This document shows positions 25,895 through 35,105 of a stretch of DNA of 64,000 nt, piece after piece. The first letter of the stretch is position 1. Every line of letters starts with the position of its first letter. The notes below the pieces were generated by a model. It saw only the letters and a list, made by a program, of their open reading frames with translations, did not search any database and was not told the DNA's origin. The position numbers were made by a program, and so were the translations under genes. This DNA is from Balneatrix alpica DSM 16621 (lineage in GTDB: Bacteria; Pseudomonadota; Gammaproteobacteria; Pseudomonadales; Balneatricaceae), in contig NZ_KK211040.1 in NCBI RefSeq assembly GCF_000619885.1, positions 429,527 to 493,526 on the forward strand, in the 5' to 3' direction.

Positions 25895-28597
25895 ATGAGC
25901 GATATGCCCAAACCTCGCATACTGATCGTCGACAACACCCCAGCTAATCTGGAGGTGCTGGTAGCCAGTTTGGCTAAGCACGATCTTGAGGTACTGGTTG
26001 CCCAGGATGGCGAAGAAGCACTAGAACGGGCTCGTTATGCTCAGCCGGCACTGATACTGCTAGATGTGCTAATGCCCGGCATGGATGGCTTTACCGCCTG
26101 CCGCCAACTCAAGCAACACACCGAGACTGCGGATATTCCCGTGATTTTTATGACGGCATTAAATGCCGTTGAGGATATAGTGCAGGGATTTGAGGCCGGC
26201 GGGGTCGATTTTGTCAGCAAACCTTTCCAACTAGCCGAAGTGCTCGCGCGGATTCAAACCCACCTTAGCCTGCGCCTTAGCCAACAGCAGCTCCGTCAGC
26301 ACTTACAGGAAATTCAGCAAGAGGCGGAATTCCGTGCGGCACAAAGTCGCTTATTGGAACAAATTGCCCGTAACCTTCCCCTCAACGAAGTCCTCACCAA
26401 CCTCATCACGCTAATAGAGGAACAATGCGAAGGGTTAAAGGGTTCGATACTGCTGTTGGATAAACAGCAACGCCAAGTGATTACCAGCCTGAGCCGTCAA
26501 CTGCCGACGGGTTTTAGCCAAGCGCTGGTGGGGCTCCACATTGGTCCCAGCCAAGGCTCCTGTGGCAGTGCCATGCACCACCGTAAAACCATTATTGTCG
26601 AGGATATGCACAGCGATCCCTTGTGGGAAATGGCACAAGACCTGATTGGAATTTATGGCCTGGGAGCCAGTTGGTCGACCCCCATCATATGCGGCAACGA
26701 ACAGGTGTTGGGATCCTTTGCCCTGTACCACGACCACCCCCGCAGTCCCAATGAAAACGAGCTACGGCTGATGGATCTGGCGGCACACTATGCGGGTATT
26801 GCCATTGAGCGACACCAGAACGAAGCGATGATTCGGCACTTGGCCCGCCACGACTCTCTCACCGGCTTACCGAATCGTCTTCTGTTGGAAGATCTATTGA
26901 GTCAGTCACTGCCCCAGGCTCAACGTAATGATGAACAAATTGCCCTCCTTTTTATCGATTTAGATCATTTCAAAGATGTAAACGACAGCCTCGGCCATCA
27001 TGTTGGCGATGCGTTACTCAAACAGGTCGCCGAACGCTTCCGCCAAACCATTCGCGCCAGCGACACGGTTGCCCGCCTGGGTGGCGATGAGTTTGTTATT
27101 TGCCTGTTTGGCCTCAAGGGTGAACACAGCACCGCACTCATTGCCGACGAAGTAGTCAAATCCCTGCAACCACCTTTTGAGCTGGGTCATCACCAGGCCC
27201 ACATTGGTTGCAGCATTGGTATTAGCCTTTTTCCAGGGGATGGTGAGGATGTGGATACCCTGCTGCGAGCCGCAGATACGGCCATGTATGCCGTAAAAGC
27301 AGAAGGACGCAGTGGTTATAAGTTTTTCCAGCCGGAGCTAAATGTTCGCCTGCAACAGCGTTTTGCCATGCATAACCGCCTGCATCAGGCCTTTACCCAA
27401 GGGGAGTTTGAACTCTACTACCAGCCCCAGGTCAGCCTGCGTAGTGGCAACATTACCGCACTGGAGGCATTGTTACGTTGGCGCCACCCGGAACAGGGCG
27501 TTCTTTTGCCACAACATTTTTTACCCTGGCTGCCTCATTCCGGCTTACTGATCGATATTGAACGCTGGGTACTCACCCGCATGTGCGAAGATCAGCAAAG
27601 CTGGCAGCAAGGCCCCCTTGGCCAAACTCGCCTGTCAATTAACCTCTCCATTGAACAATTGGAGTGTCAGGACTTTCCGGACTTTGTTGCCCGCACTCTG
27701 GGCAAGTACCAGATCAGCAAAGGGCAACTACAATTTGAGTTAGCCGAATCAGCGCTTGCCAGCCAACACCAGCAATTACTCGACAATCTAAAACAGCTAC
27801 ACCAACTCGGTATTGCGCTAATCCTAGATGATTTTGGCAGCGGTTTTTCCTCCCTGGCATACCTACGCCAACTGCCCTGGAGCGGCCTCAAAATCCATAA
27901 AAGCTTTATTGAAGACATTACCCATAACCATGATTCTGCCGTGGTAGTACGGGGCATTCTGGATGTGGCCCACCACTTTGGCATGAAGTGCGTTGCCAAG
28001 GGGGTCGAAACACCGGTGCAGCAGGCCTATTTACACAAAGAAGGATGCGATGCCATTCAGGGACACTTAATTTGCCAAGCAGTCCCCACTGACGAACTGT
28101 TAGCCTTCGCGCAACAATATGCGCAACGCAGCCGTCCTAACGAAGCCACGGTTTCCCATCAAAATTTATTAATTGTCGATGACGACCCTGGCATTTGTGC
28201 CTCTATCCGCCGCCTCTTACGAATGGAGGGCTATCGGGTCTACACCGCCAATAGTGCCGAGCAAGGGCTAGACTTGATGGCATTGCATGATATTGGCGTC
28301 GTGTTGGTGGACTTACGCATGCCCGGCAAAAACGGCATTGATTTCCTGACTGAAATCAAAACACTGCACCCACAAAGTATTCGCCTGTTACTGACCGGCT
28401 TTGCGGATCTGCAAGTCGTCATTGAGGGGGTTAATCAAAGCAGCATCTTTAAAATCATCACCAAACCCTGGCAGGATGAAGCTCTGGTTGACAATATTCA
28501 CGAAGCCTTCCGCTGGCACCGCGCTCTGGTGCGTGAGCACCAAGCCTCTCTTAGCAAAACTGCAACGGCTGCAAATTCCCTGCCCCCTGCCAGCTGA
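25895..28597 (+). CDS. Response regulator with REC-GAF-GGDEF-EAL-REC architecture
   Basis: The 900-residue soluble protein joins two receiver domains to c-di-GMP domains. REC1 (8-125) has the phospho-aspartate in LILLDVLMPGMDG. A GAF domain covers about 150-310. The GGDEF domain has an intact GGDEF at 396-400 and an I-site RASD, so it should make c-di-GMP. The EAL domain starts EALLR at 524 and keeps the DDFGSGFSSL loop. However, the catalytic glutamate of the usual AEGVE motif is lysine here (AKGVE, K702), and KID is KIH. Phosphodiesterase activity is therefore doubtful. REC2 (about 755-880) has LVDLRMPGKNG. The gene faces the kinase operon and is probably its output. The 3' end overlaps the convergent nitroreductase gene. 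Confidence 0.92.
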   Translation: MSDMPKPRILIVDNTPANLEVLVASLAKHDLEVLVAQDGEEALERARYAQPALILLDVLMPGMDGFTACRQLKQHTETADIPVIFMTALNAVEDIVQGFEAGGVDFVSKPFQLAEVLARIQTHLSLRLSQQQLRQHLQEIQQEAEFRAAQSRLLEQIARNLPLNEVLTNLITLIEEQCEGLKGSILLLDKQQRQVITSLSRQLPTGFSQALVGLHIGPSQGSCGSAMHHRKTIIVEDMHSDPLWEMAQDLIGIYGLGASWSTPIICGNEQVLGSFALYHDHPRSPNENELRLMDLAAHYAGIAIERHQNEAMIRHLARHDSLTGLPNRLLLEDLLSQSLPQAQRNDEQIALLFIDLDHFKDVNDSLGHHVGDALLKQVAERFRQTIRASDTVARLGGDEFVICLFGLKGEHSTALIADEVVKSLQPPFELGHHQAHIGCSIGISLFPGDGEDVDTLLRAADTAMYAVKAEGRSGYKFFQPELNVRLQQRFAMHNRLHQAFTQGEFELYYQPQVSLRSGNITALEALLRWRHPEQGVLLPQHFLPWLPHSGLLIDIERWVLTRMCEDQQSWQQGPLGQTRLSINLSIEQLECQDFPDFVARTLGKYQISKGQLQFELAESALASQHQQLLDNLKQLHQLGIALILDDFGSGFSSLAYLRQLPWSGLKIHKSFIEDITHNHDSAVVVRGILDVAHHFGMKCVAKGVETPVQQAYLHKEGCDAIQGHLICQAVPTDELLAFAQQYAQRSRPNEATVSHQNLLIVDDDPGICASIRRLLRMEGYRVYTANSAEQGLDLMALHDIGVVLVDLRMPGKNGIDFLTEIKTLHPQSIRLLLTGFADLQVVIEGVNQSSIFKIITKPWQDEALVDNIHEAFRWHRALVREHQASLSKTATAANSLPPAS

Positions 28598-29144
28598 AGC
28601 AATGGGGGACAACAGACGCTCGCTTACGCTCACCAACCTGTATCGGCGTACCCGTAAACAGATAGCCCAGTAGTGCATCCTCAACAGCCAATCCCATCAA
28701 CTTCTTGAACTCATCGCTATAGCAGGTCTCACCGCTATACCAGATGGCACCAAAGCCCTCAGCATGCAGGGCATTCAAGACATTTTGGCAAGCCGCCCCA
28801 GCGGCCAAAATTTGCTCAATCGCCGGCACCGGATGCTCCGGCTTCACCTTAGCGGCTACCGCAATAATCTGCGGCGCCTGCGCAATAAATGCTAAACCAG
28901 CGGCGATTTGCTCCGCACTCGCCTCCGGATGATTACGCTGCCAAATCAGCGTGAGTAGCTGCACCAGCTTCGCGATGGCCTGACCTTCAATCAGAATAAA
29001 GCGCCAGGGACGAAGACTGCCATGGTCGGCAGCCGTCATCGCTGTACTGAGAATACGCTCCAATTGCGCACCGGCAGGCGCAGGAGCACATAATTGATGA
29101 GCATGATAAGAGCGGCGACTGAGTAAGCATTGCAGTGCATTCAT
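28551..29144 (-). CDS. Nitroreductase family protein (YdjA-like) in the siderophore operon
   Basis: The 197-residue flavoprotein has the family pattern: LLSRRSYH at the N-terminus for FMN phosphate binding, then AADHGSLRPWRFILIEG, GAACQNVLNALHAEGFGAIWYSG and LGYLFTGTP. Its ATG overlaps the stop of the FhuB-type gene (ATGA), so it is translationally coupled to ferric-siderophore uptake. The usual siderophore reductases (FhuF, SIP) are not seen. This protein could reduce the imported ferric complex, though that is inference. Its last 47 bases overlap the convergent response-regulator gene. Confidence 0.85.
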   Translation of the reverse strand: MNALQCLLSRRSYHAHQLCAPAPAGAQLERILSTAMTAADHGSLRPWRFILIEGQAIAKLVQLLTLIWQRNHPEASAEQIAAGLAFIAQAPQIIAVAAKVKPEHPVPAIEQILAAGAACQNVLNALHAEGFGAIWYSGETCYSDEFKKLMGLAVEDALLGYLFTGTPIQVGERKRASVVPHCFSWQGAGNLQPLQFC

Positions 29145-31090
29145 GCTGATTTCTTTCCTCGATAACCCAACAGCAATAACAACAGAAAATAGAGACTACC
29201 TAATACCGACACCACCAACCCCACGGGAATCTCAAAGGGAAACAGTAGTAGGCGTCCTAAGGCATCTGCCCATAGCATTAATCCGGCTCCCAATAAGCCA
29301 CTGACTGGCAGTAACAAGCGATGCTGTCGTGCCCCTAACACACGTGCGATATGGGGTGATAACAAGCCGATAAAACCAATGGCCCCCGCCACAGCGACTG
29401 CCGCTGCGGTGATCAATCCGGTCAGTAGGAGTACCCCAGCCTGCAAGGGGCGCACAGGCAACCCCAATAGGCGCGGCATCAGTTCGCCTAGTTGCAAGGC
29501 ATCCAGTGGACGGGCAAGCAATAGCATCAAGCCACTGGCCGGCAATACAATCAGCGCCAGCGTCGACAACGCATAAAAATCCGCACCATAGGTCGTACCC
29601 GCTAACCACACCATGGTGGAGGCTGCGGTTTCACTGCCAAAGGTTAAACAAAGAGTCGTAGCTGTTGAGGCAAAGGCAGATAAGGTGATCCCCAATAATG
29701 CCAAATGGGCCGCCGACATACGCAAACGTAACCCCAGTGTTAATACCGCTAATGCTGCCAGCGAGCCTGCCAAAGCCAGTAATATCATCCATTGTCTGGG
29801 CAACGCCGGCCAAAACAGCAGCACCAATGCAATCGCTAAGACCCCACAAGCGCTCAAACCGGACACATCCGGACTCGCCATCGGGTTGCGAAATAAGGTT
29901 TGCAGTGATGCACCTGCCAGCCCCAGCCCCCAACCAACCAATGCCGCCATCACCAAACGGCGCAGCACCGAAGCATCCGCCCCCCAGGCCAATCCCCATG
30001 CACTAACGGCAACGAACAGGAGGGTACCCCATAACAACGTGGCAGCACTGAGCTGGCCTAATTGTGGTAAGGCGAAACGACGAGGCTCCATCGCGGTATG
30101 ACGACGTAAACGTGGGGTTAATAACAACCAGACCAAATAAGGTGATCCCAACAACACCGTAATCACCCCTGCTGGCAGAGTGTATTGACCATCATTGAGC
30201 CAATGGCTGGTGTTTTCTGCCAGCAGTACCAAGAGCGCACCCAACGCCAATGTCATGAGCCATTGCGGATAACCGGGACGCAGACGCATCAAGTTAACCG
30301 CATGGGGCACCAACAACCCAACAAAACCAATAATGCCTACAGCACTAATCACCAATGAGGCTTGCAGGATCGCAATAAAAAGCGCCAACCAACGCCAGCG
30401 TTCAGTAGCAATACCCAGACTGCGTGCCTGGGATTCGCCCAAGCGAAAGCTCTCCAATCCCTTCAACAGCAATAAAGGTAGCAACGGCAATAACACCAAC
30501 CAGGGCAAAAGCTGTGTCACCAGACTCCAGTCTGCCTGGGTAATCTGACCGCCCCCCCAGAGAAAAAGACCATCAAGGCGATTTTCATAGAAGATCAATA
30601 AACCTGCACTCACCGCCCCCAGCCCTAAACTAAGCGCCATACCGATCAAAACCAGATGCAGGTCTGTACCTCCAAGTACACGGGCCAAGGCATATACCAG
30701 CAAACCACTCAACAGCCCCCCAACAAAGGCGCCCAACCACAACACCAAATAGTGGGAATCTGGCACCAATACGGAGGTCAACACCGCTCCCAGCAGTGCG
30801 CCACTACCTACCCCGAGGGTACTGGGAGAAGCGAAGGGGTTATTCAGACTGGTTTGCAACAACCGCCCCGCCATGGCCAAATTGGCTCCTACCAATAGTG
30901 CCAAAAGTGCGGAGGGCAAACGGATATGAGTCAACACTGCCCAGGTCGCATCACTGACCGCCCCATGCGCCAGCAAGAGCGGCCATTCAAAATAGGGCAC
31001 CAGACTCAGTCCGCCCAACAGCAACAGCAGGGCTAACCAGAGTCCATACGCTGGACTTGACGAAGAATGAACCATCATTTTGCTATTCAT
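29141..31090 (-). CDS. fhuB: Ferric-siderophore ABC permease, fused double FecCD domain (FhuB type)
   Basis: I use the ATG at 31090 (649 residues, MNSKMMVHSS), which overlaps the stop of the binding-protein gene and has AAGGAG about ten bases before it; the frame extends upstream inside that gene. Two homologous FecCD halves of about ten helices each are fused, as in E. coli FhuB (~660 residues). Both halves carry the coupling motif: GLLVPHAVNLM and GLLSPHIARVLGARQHR. NPFASPSTLGV and NPMASPDVSGL also repeat. It forms the inner-membrane channel for FhuC and FhuD-type partners. Confidence 0.93.
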   Translation of the reverse strand: MNSKMMVHSSSSPAYGLWLALLLLLGGLSLVPYFEWPLLLAHGAVSDATWAVLTHIRLPSALLALLVGANLAMAGRLLQTSLNNPFASPSTLGVGSGALLGAVLTSVLVPDSHYLVLWLGAFVGGLLSGLLVYALARVLGGTDLHLVLIGMALSLGLGAVSAGLLIFYENRLDGLFLWGGGQITQADWSLVTQLLPWLVLLPLLPLLLLKGLESFRLGESQARSLGIATERWRWLALFIAILQASLVISAVGIIGFVGLLVPHAVNLMRLRPGYPQWLMTLALGALLVLLAENTSHWLNDGQYTLPAGVITVLLGSPYLVWLLLTPRLRRHTAMEPRRFALPQLGQLSAATLLWGTLLFVAVSAWGLAWGADASVLRRLVMAALVGWGLGLAGASLQTLFRNPMASPDVSGLSACGVLAIALVLLFWPALPRQWMILLALAGSLAALAVLTLGLRLRMSAAHLALLGITLSAFASTATTLCLTFGSETAASTMVWLAGTTYGADFYALSTLALIVLPASGLMLLLARPLDALQLGELMPRLLGLPVRPLQAGVLLLTGLITAAAVAVAGAIGFIGLLSPHIARVLGARQHRLLLPVSGLLGAGLMLWADALGRLLLFPFEIPVGLVVSVLGSLYFLLLLLLGYRGKKSA

Positions 31091-32018
31091 GGCCTGACTC
31101 CTTGCCCAATAGCGTTTGCTCCAGCGCAGTAAGCATCCGTTGCGCAGAAACTGGCCCACCAAAGCTCCACAGGGGTTCAATTTCTAACACCTGTCCTGCC
31201 CGTACAAAAGGAAGCTGCTGCCACACCGGAGAGGAGCGCATGCGCATACCCTCCCCTTCTTCTGTACGCTCTAAAATCAAGGTAACTTCCCCCAGGCGGG
31301 GTAAATGCTGCAATTGCAGATGAGTAAAATCCTTACCCGGTAGAGCTTGCTGCCAGGCATAGTCCAACCCTAGCTGCTGCAATAAGCTGGCTGCCAATGA
31401 CTGGGGAGCAAACACCCGCAAGCCGTATCCCATCCCCACAAACTTGCCAAATACCACTGGTTTCCCTCGCCACCCTGCAGCGGTTAAACGGTCGCGGGTT
31501 TGTTGCAGCTGTTGTTCCAGAGTCTGTAACTGCTGCTCAGCCAGATCAGTTTTTCCCAACACCTGTGCCAAACGCCGGTACATACTGTGCATCTGCCGGT
31601 AATAGCTGTAATGGGGTTGATCCGCCTTGGCATATTGTTGAAACAGCAGGGTGGGAGCAATTTCATTCAACTGTTCAAACAGACGGGCATGGCGGAAGTC
31701 ATAACCCAGAATCAGCTCAGGCTGTAACTCGGCCAGACGCTGTAGATTGGGCTCTTCCCGTCGCCCTAACTCCGCCACAGTAGCTGGCATCGGTGGGTGA
31801 TCCGTTTGCCACTTGCGATAGCCTTCAATGGTGGTCACGCCGATAGGCTCGACTCCCAATGACAACAGCATTTCCGCCATTGTCCAGTTGAGTGCCGCAA
31901 TACGTTGGGGAGGCTGGGTAAAGGCGACCTTACCCCACTCTCCCTGTGCCTGATAAGGTGCGGCCTCCAGACTGAGCTGCCAACAACACAGACACAACAT
32001 CAAGAAAGGCTTAACCAT
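31083..32018 (-). CDS. fhuD: Iron-siderophore periplasmic binding protein (FhuD type)
   Basis: The 311-residue protein has a short signal peptide (MVKPFLMLCLCCWQLSLEAA). The mature pattern is RIAALNWTMAEMLLSLGVEPIGV, then PNLQRLAELQPELILGYD and a C-terminal LWSFGGPVSAQRML. It should deliver a ferric siderophore, probably hydroxamate-type by analogy with FhuD, to the permease. It overlaps fhuC by eight bases at its start and fhuB by eight at its end. Confidence 0.9.
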   Translation of the reverse strand: MVKPFLMLCLCCWQLSLEAAPYQAQGEWGKVAFTQPPQRIAALNWTMAEMLLSLGVEPIGVTTIEGYRKWQTDHPPMPATVAELGRREEPNLQRLAELQPELILGYDFRHARLFEQLNEIAPTLLFQQYAKADQPHYSYYRQMHSMYRRLAQVLGKTDLAEQQLQTLEQQLQQTRDRLTAAGWRGKPVVFGKFVGMGYGLRVFAPQSLAASLLQQLGLDYAWQQALPGKDFTHLQLQHLPRLGEVTLILERTEEGEGMRMRSSPVWQQLPFVRAGQVLEIEPLWSFGGPVSAQRMLTALEQTLLGKESGHE

Positions 32019-32775
32019 AATCCGCCACCAAGTGTTGCTGCAGTTGCTTCATCCGCACCCCAAATACCTTGGCGATCACATCAGGACTTAACACCTGCTG
32101 GGGCGCTCCACTGGCAACCAGGCGGCCACGATCCAGCAGCACTACCTCATCACTGAAATGGCGAGCCTGATCCAATTCGTGTAGCACCCAAATAATGGTG
32201 CAGCCTTTGTCTTGATTCAGTTCACGTACAATACGCAGCAATCCCAGCTGGTGATGCATATCAAGCCACGAGGTAGGCTCATCGAGCAGTAGATAATCAC
32301 TGGCCTGCGCCAGAACCATCGCCAACCAGCAACGCTGCATTTCTCCCCCCGAGAGTTGCTCCAGCGGTTGCTGCCTAAGCGCGGTCAATTCTGTGCGGGC
32401 CATGGCTTCTTCAATTGCCAACTCGTCTTCTCGACTCAGGCGACGAAACCATCCCTGATGCGGATAGCGCCCAAAAGCAATCAACTCCTCAACCCGTAAC
32501 CCCAGGGGCGGAATATTTGCCTGAGGTAGCATCGCTAATCTTTTCGCCAACTGGGCCGGGCGCCAGTGTGCCAAACTTACCCCCTCTAGACGCAACTCTC
32601 CCTGACTCGGCTGCGCCAAGCCCGCTAATAGACGTAGCAAGCTACTTTTACCTGAACCATTAGGCCCCAGTAATGCGGTAATCTTTCCCTTGTGCAGAGG
32701 CAGTGTCAGCTCGCTCAACACCGCGACTCCCTGAGGATGGTAGTCCACCCCCTCCACTTCAAAACCCTGTTGCAT
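32011..32775 (-). CDS. fhuC: Iron-siderophore ABC ATPase (FhuC type)
   Basis: The 254-residue ATPase has Walker A GPNGSGKSS at residues 37-45, the signature LSGGEMQRCWLA, Walker B YLLLDEPTSWLD and the H-loop VLHELDQA. It powers the FhuB-type permease. It follows the TonB receptor gene after a 47-base gap holding a hairpin, and overlaps fhuD by eight bases. Confidence 0.95.
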   Translation of the reverse strand: MQQGFEVEGVDYHPQGVAVLSELTLPLHKGKITALLGPNGSGKSSLLRLLAGLAQPSQGELRLEGVSLAHWRPAQLAKRLAMLPQANIPPLGLRVEELIAFGRYPHQGWFRRLSREDELAIEEAMARTELTALRQQPLEQLSGGEMQRCWLAMVLAQASDYLLLDEPTSWLDMHHQLGLLRIVRELNQDKGCTIIWVLHELDQARHFSDEVVLLDRGRLVASGAPQQVLSPDVIAKVFGVRMKQLQQHLVADYG

Positions 32776-32784
32776 AAGTGCTAA

Positions 32785-32803
32785 AGCCCGCTAAAAGCGG
32801 GCT
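32785..32803 (-). terminator. Intra-operon hairpin between receptor and fhuC
   Basis: AGCCCGCT and AGCGGGCT form a perfect 8-bp stem around AAA. On the minus strand it is followed by TTTAGCAC, too short a T-run for full termination. It may lower ABC gene expression relative to the receptor. Confidence 0.5.
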
Positions 32804-32822
32804 CTCCTTAATCGAAACGAAC

Positions 32823-35021
32823 TTAGAATTTGACCGAGTAGTTGAGTGCGTAGCTACGCCCACGACCTCGGAAGGTAAAAGCGGTCGGAGAAGCCAAGCT
32901 GCCATACAGATCCTGGGCCTGCTGGCTCCACAGAGTGACATAGTCTTCATTAAGCAGGTTACTGACCCCAAAGCCGAGGGTACCCTTGCCTAGCTGGTAG
33001 GTACCGAGCAGATCCACCAGGGTATATCCCTCATAAGCACGGCTGGACTGGCCATCTTTAAAGCCTTCGTCATAGTCAAACAGAGTCTGGCTCTGCAACT
33101 GTAAATACAGATCTCCCTGCTCGTAGCCCACCCAGGTGACGAGTTTATCCGGCTGAGCCTCCAGTTTACCTAGGGCTTTCCAGCCCCCCGCGGTTTCTGT
33201 CTCACCCACAGAGTGGTGATAGCTGCCCCCGGCTGACCAATTGGGGGTAAATTGATAGCGCCCGCTTAGTTCTAAGCCATAAATACGCTTTTTCTGATCC
33301 AGCAGGTTAATCAGGAAGGTGGATTTGTTGATATCAACCGTCTTGTCAGACTCGCTGTAGTAAAGCGCCGCCTGGCCGTCGAAATCCCCTTTGGCCAAAC
33401 GCCACCCCAGCTCCAGCGAATTAGTGGTAATCGCATCCAAACGGCTATCACTCACGGATACCCCTTTCAGCAAGGTCCCGCCGGAATACAGACCCTGGCC
33501 GTAGTATTTAGAGGCATCGGGCAATTCAAAACCTTGCGATAGGTTGGCATAAAGCTCCTGCTCAGGAGTCAGCTGGTACACCACTCCAATGTTGCCCAGG
33601 AGTGCGCCATAGTCTGTTTTACCACCAGGTACCGCATCAGCCCGGGCAAGTGAACCAAGATGAATCTGATTTTGCTGGTCATAGCCAACAAAATCGCCAA
33701 CCTGCTGCCAAATATGTTGATAACGCAGGCCGCCTTTTAGGGCGACACGCTCACTGGCGTGCCAGTTTAACTGGGCAAAAATGGCTGCACTGTCGGTATC
33801 CACATCCGGATAGCGCCCCACCTCACCGGTTTCCTTAAACACCAGACCACCACTGGCAAAGGCATTCGCCACATTAAAGTGGCGCGCCTTAGCACTGAAG
33901 CTCTCCTGCTCCATATCCAGACCGTATACCAAATCGGCATCCAAGCTGGGCAAATCCTTTTGCAGAGTGGCCTTGAGGCTGGTGACATCTGTTGCCTGTT
34001 CCGAAGCGGTATAAGCCATATAGGAGGAAATCACCGGGAAGGGGAAAAAGCGGATAGTTTCACTCCGATGGGATACCTGCACGTCCAGGCGCTGATCCGC
34101 CAGATCCTCATGGGTATAGGTAAAATTGACCAGATTGCGGTCTGTTTTCGGCTGGTTTTGCAGCGCCAACCCGGCCACAGGTTCAGTAGGCACAGTACCG
34201 CGCAGATTGGCCAGATTAGTGCCTAAATAAGCCGCACGGTCAGAGTCCTGTTCATTACTAAAGTGTTGTAAGGTCAAGCCAAGACGCTGGTTTTCATCCA
34301 GCTCAAAACCGGTTTGCAGCATCAAGTCATGCTGATCACTGTAGTCGGAAGAAATTTGGGTAATATCGGGTAGGACACGCTGGCCGTTGGCACTATAGAA
34401 CTGGCCACTTTGCTCTAACTCCAGCGACAATCGGTAATCCAACCGTCCCTGACTGCCACTGATGGCTGCCCCCAGTTGCTTACTGAGATCATCTCCCCCT
34501 TGCAGACTACTGCTAAAACCACCATGCAGTTCAATGCTAGGCTCTGCTCCACCGCCTTTTTTGGTGATGATATTGATAATGCCGCCGCTGGCGGAGGCAC
34601 CGTAAATGGAGGTCGCCCCTGAGATCGACTCGATCCGCTCAATATTATCCAGATCGATAGATTCCAGCTGACGGCTGATATTACGGCTGGAGTTCAGTGA
34701 AACCCCGTCAATCATCACCTGCACTGAGCGGCCACGCATCAGCTGACCTGCATTAGTGCGGGTTTCAGAACTCACCCCCAGGCTAGGTAGTTTCTGCGCC
34801 AAAAGTGCACGCAAGTCCTTACCAGCAGCGGCCTGGCGTGCAATTTCCTCCTGTTCAATCACATGCACACTACCGGGAATCTCAGCAATCTGTTGCAACT
34901 GGCGGTTAGCAGTGATGATCAGTTTTTCCTGTTCGCTCACAGGGCTTTGCGCCTGCACCTGAGTAGCGCTGATGGCCAAAGCCACTCCACTCAGTGCAAA
35001 CAGATTGCGCGACAAGGTCAT
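32823..35021 (-). CDS. TonB-dependent siderophore receptor
   Basis: This 732-residue outer-membrane receptor has a signal peptide ending in QVQAQS and the plug-domain pattern LIITANRQLQQIAEIPGSVHVI. RGRSVQVMIDGVSL and the box IERIESISGATSIYGASASGGIINIITKKGG follow. The rest is a 22-strand-type barrel ending in the outer-membrane signature YALNYSVKF with terminal phenylalanine. It imports a ferric siderophore with energy from TonB. It heads the operon receptor-fhuC-fhuD-fhuB-nitroreductase, downstream of a Fur-like box. No siderophore synthesis genes are present, so the ligand may be a xenosiderophore. Confidence 0.95.
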   Translation of the reverse strand: MTLSRNLFALSGVALAISATQVQAQSPVSEQEKLIITANRQLQQIAEIPGSVHVIEQEEIARQAAAGKDLRALLAQKLPSLGVSSETRTNAGQLMRGRSVQVMIDGVSLNSSRNISRQLESIDLDNIERIESISGATSIYGASASGGIINIITKKGGGAEPSIELHGGFSSSLQGGDDLSKQLGAAISGSQGRLDYRLSLELEQSGQFYSANGQRVLPDITQISSDYSDQHDLMLQTGFELDENQRLGLTLQHFSNEQDSDRAAYLGTNLANLRGTVPTEPVAGLALQNQPKTDRNLVNFTYTHEDLADQRLDVQVSHRSETIRFFPFPVISSYMAYTASEQATDVTSLKATLQKDLPSLDADLVYGLDMEQESFSAKARHFNVANAFASGGLVFKETGEVGRYPDVDTDSAAIFAQLNWHASERVALKGGLRYQHIWQQVGDFVGYDQQNQIHLGSLARADAVPGGKTDYGALLGNIGVVYQLTPEQELYANLSQGFELPDASKYYGQGLYSGGTLLKGVSVSDSRLDAITTNSLELGWRLAKGDFDGQAALYYSESDKTVDINKSTFLINLLDQKKRIYGLELSGRYQFTPNWSAGGSYHHSVGETETAGGWKALGKLEAQPDKLVTWVGYEQGDLYLQLQSQTLFDYDEGFKDGQSSRAYEGYTLVDLLGTYQLGKGTLGFGVSNLLNEDYVTLWSQQAQDLYGSLASPTAFTFRGRGRSYALNYSVKF

Positions 35022-35086
35022 GACAGACTCCCTAGCAAAGTGTATTTTGATAACGCAAAATACTACTGTTAATGCAATTCGTTCGC

Positions 35087-35105
35087 AATAACATTTATCT
35101 TATTA
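35087..35105 (-). promoter_or_regulatory. Fur-box-like sequence upstream of the receptor operon
   Basis: The minus strand reads TAATAAGATAAATGTTATT, matching about 11 of 19 positions of GATAATGATAATCATTATC, including an unbroken GATAA core. It lies 66-84 bases upstream of the receptor start in a very AT-rich stretch. Iron-repressed expression is expected. Confidence 0.55.
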
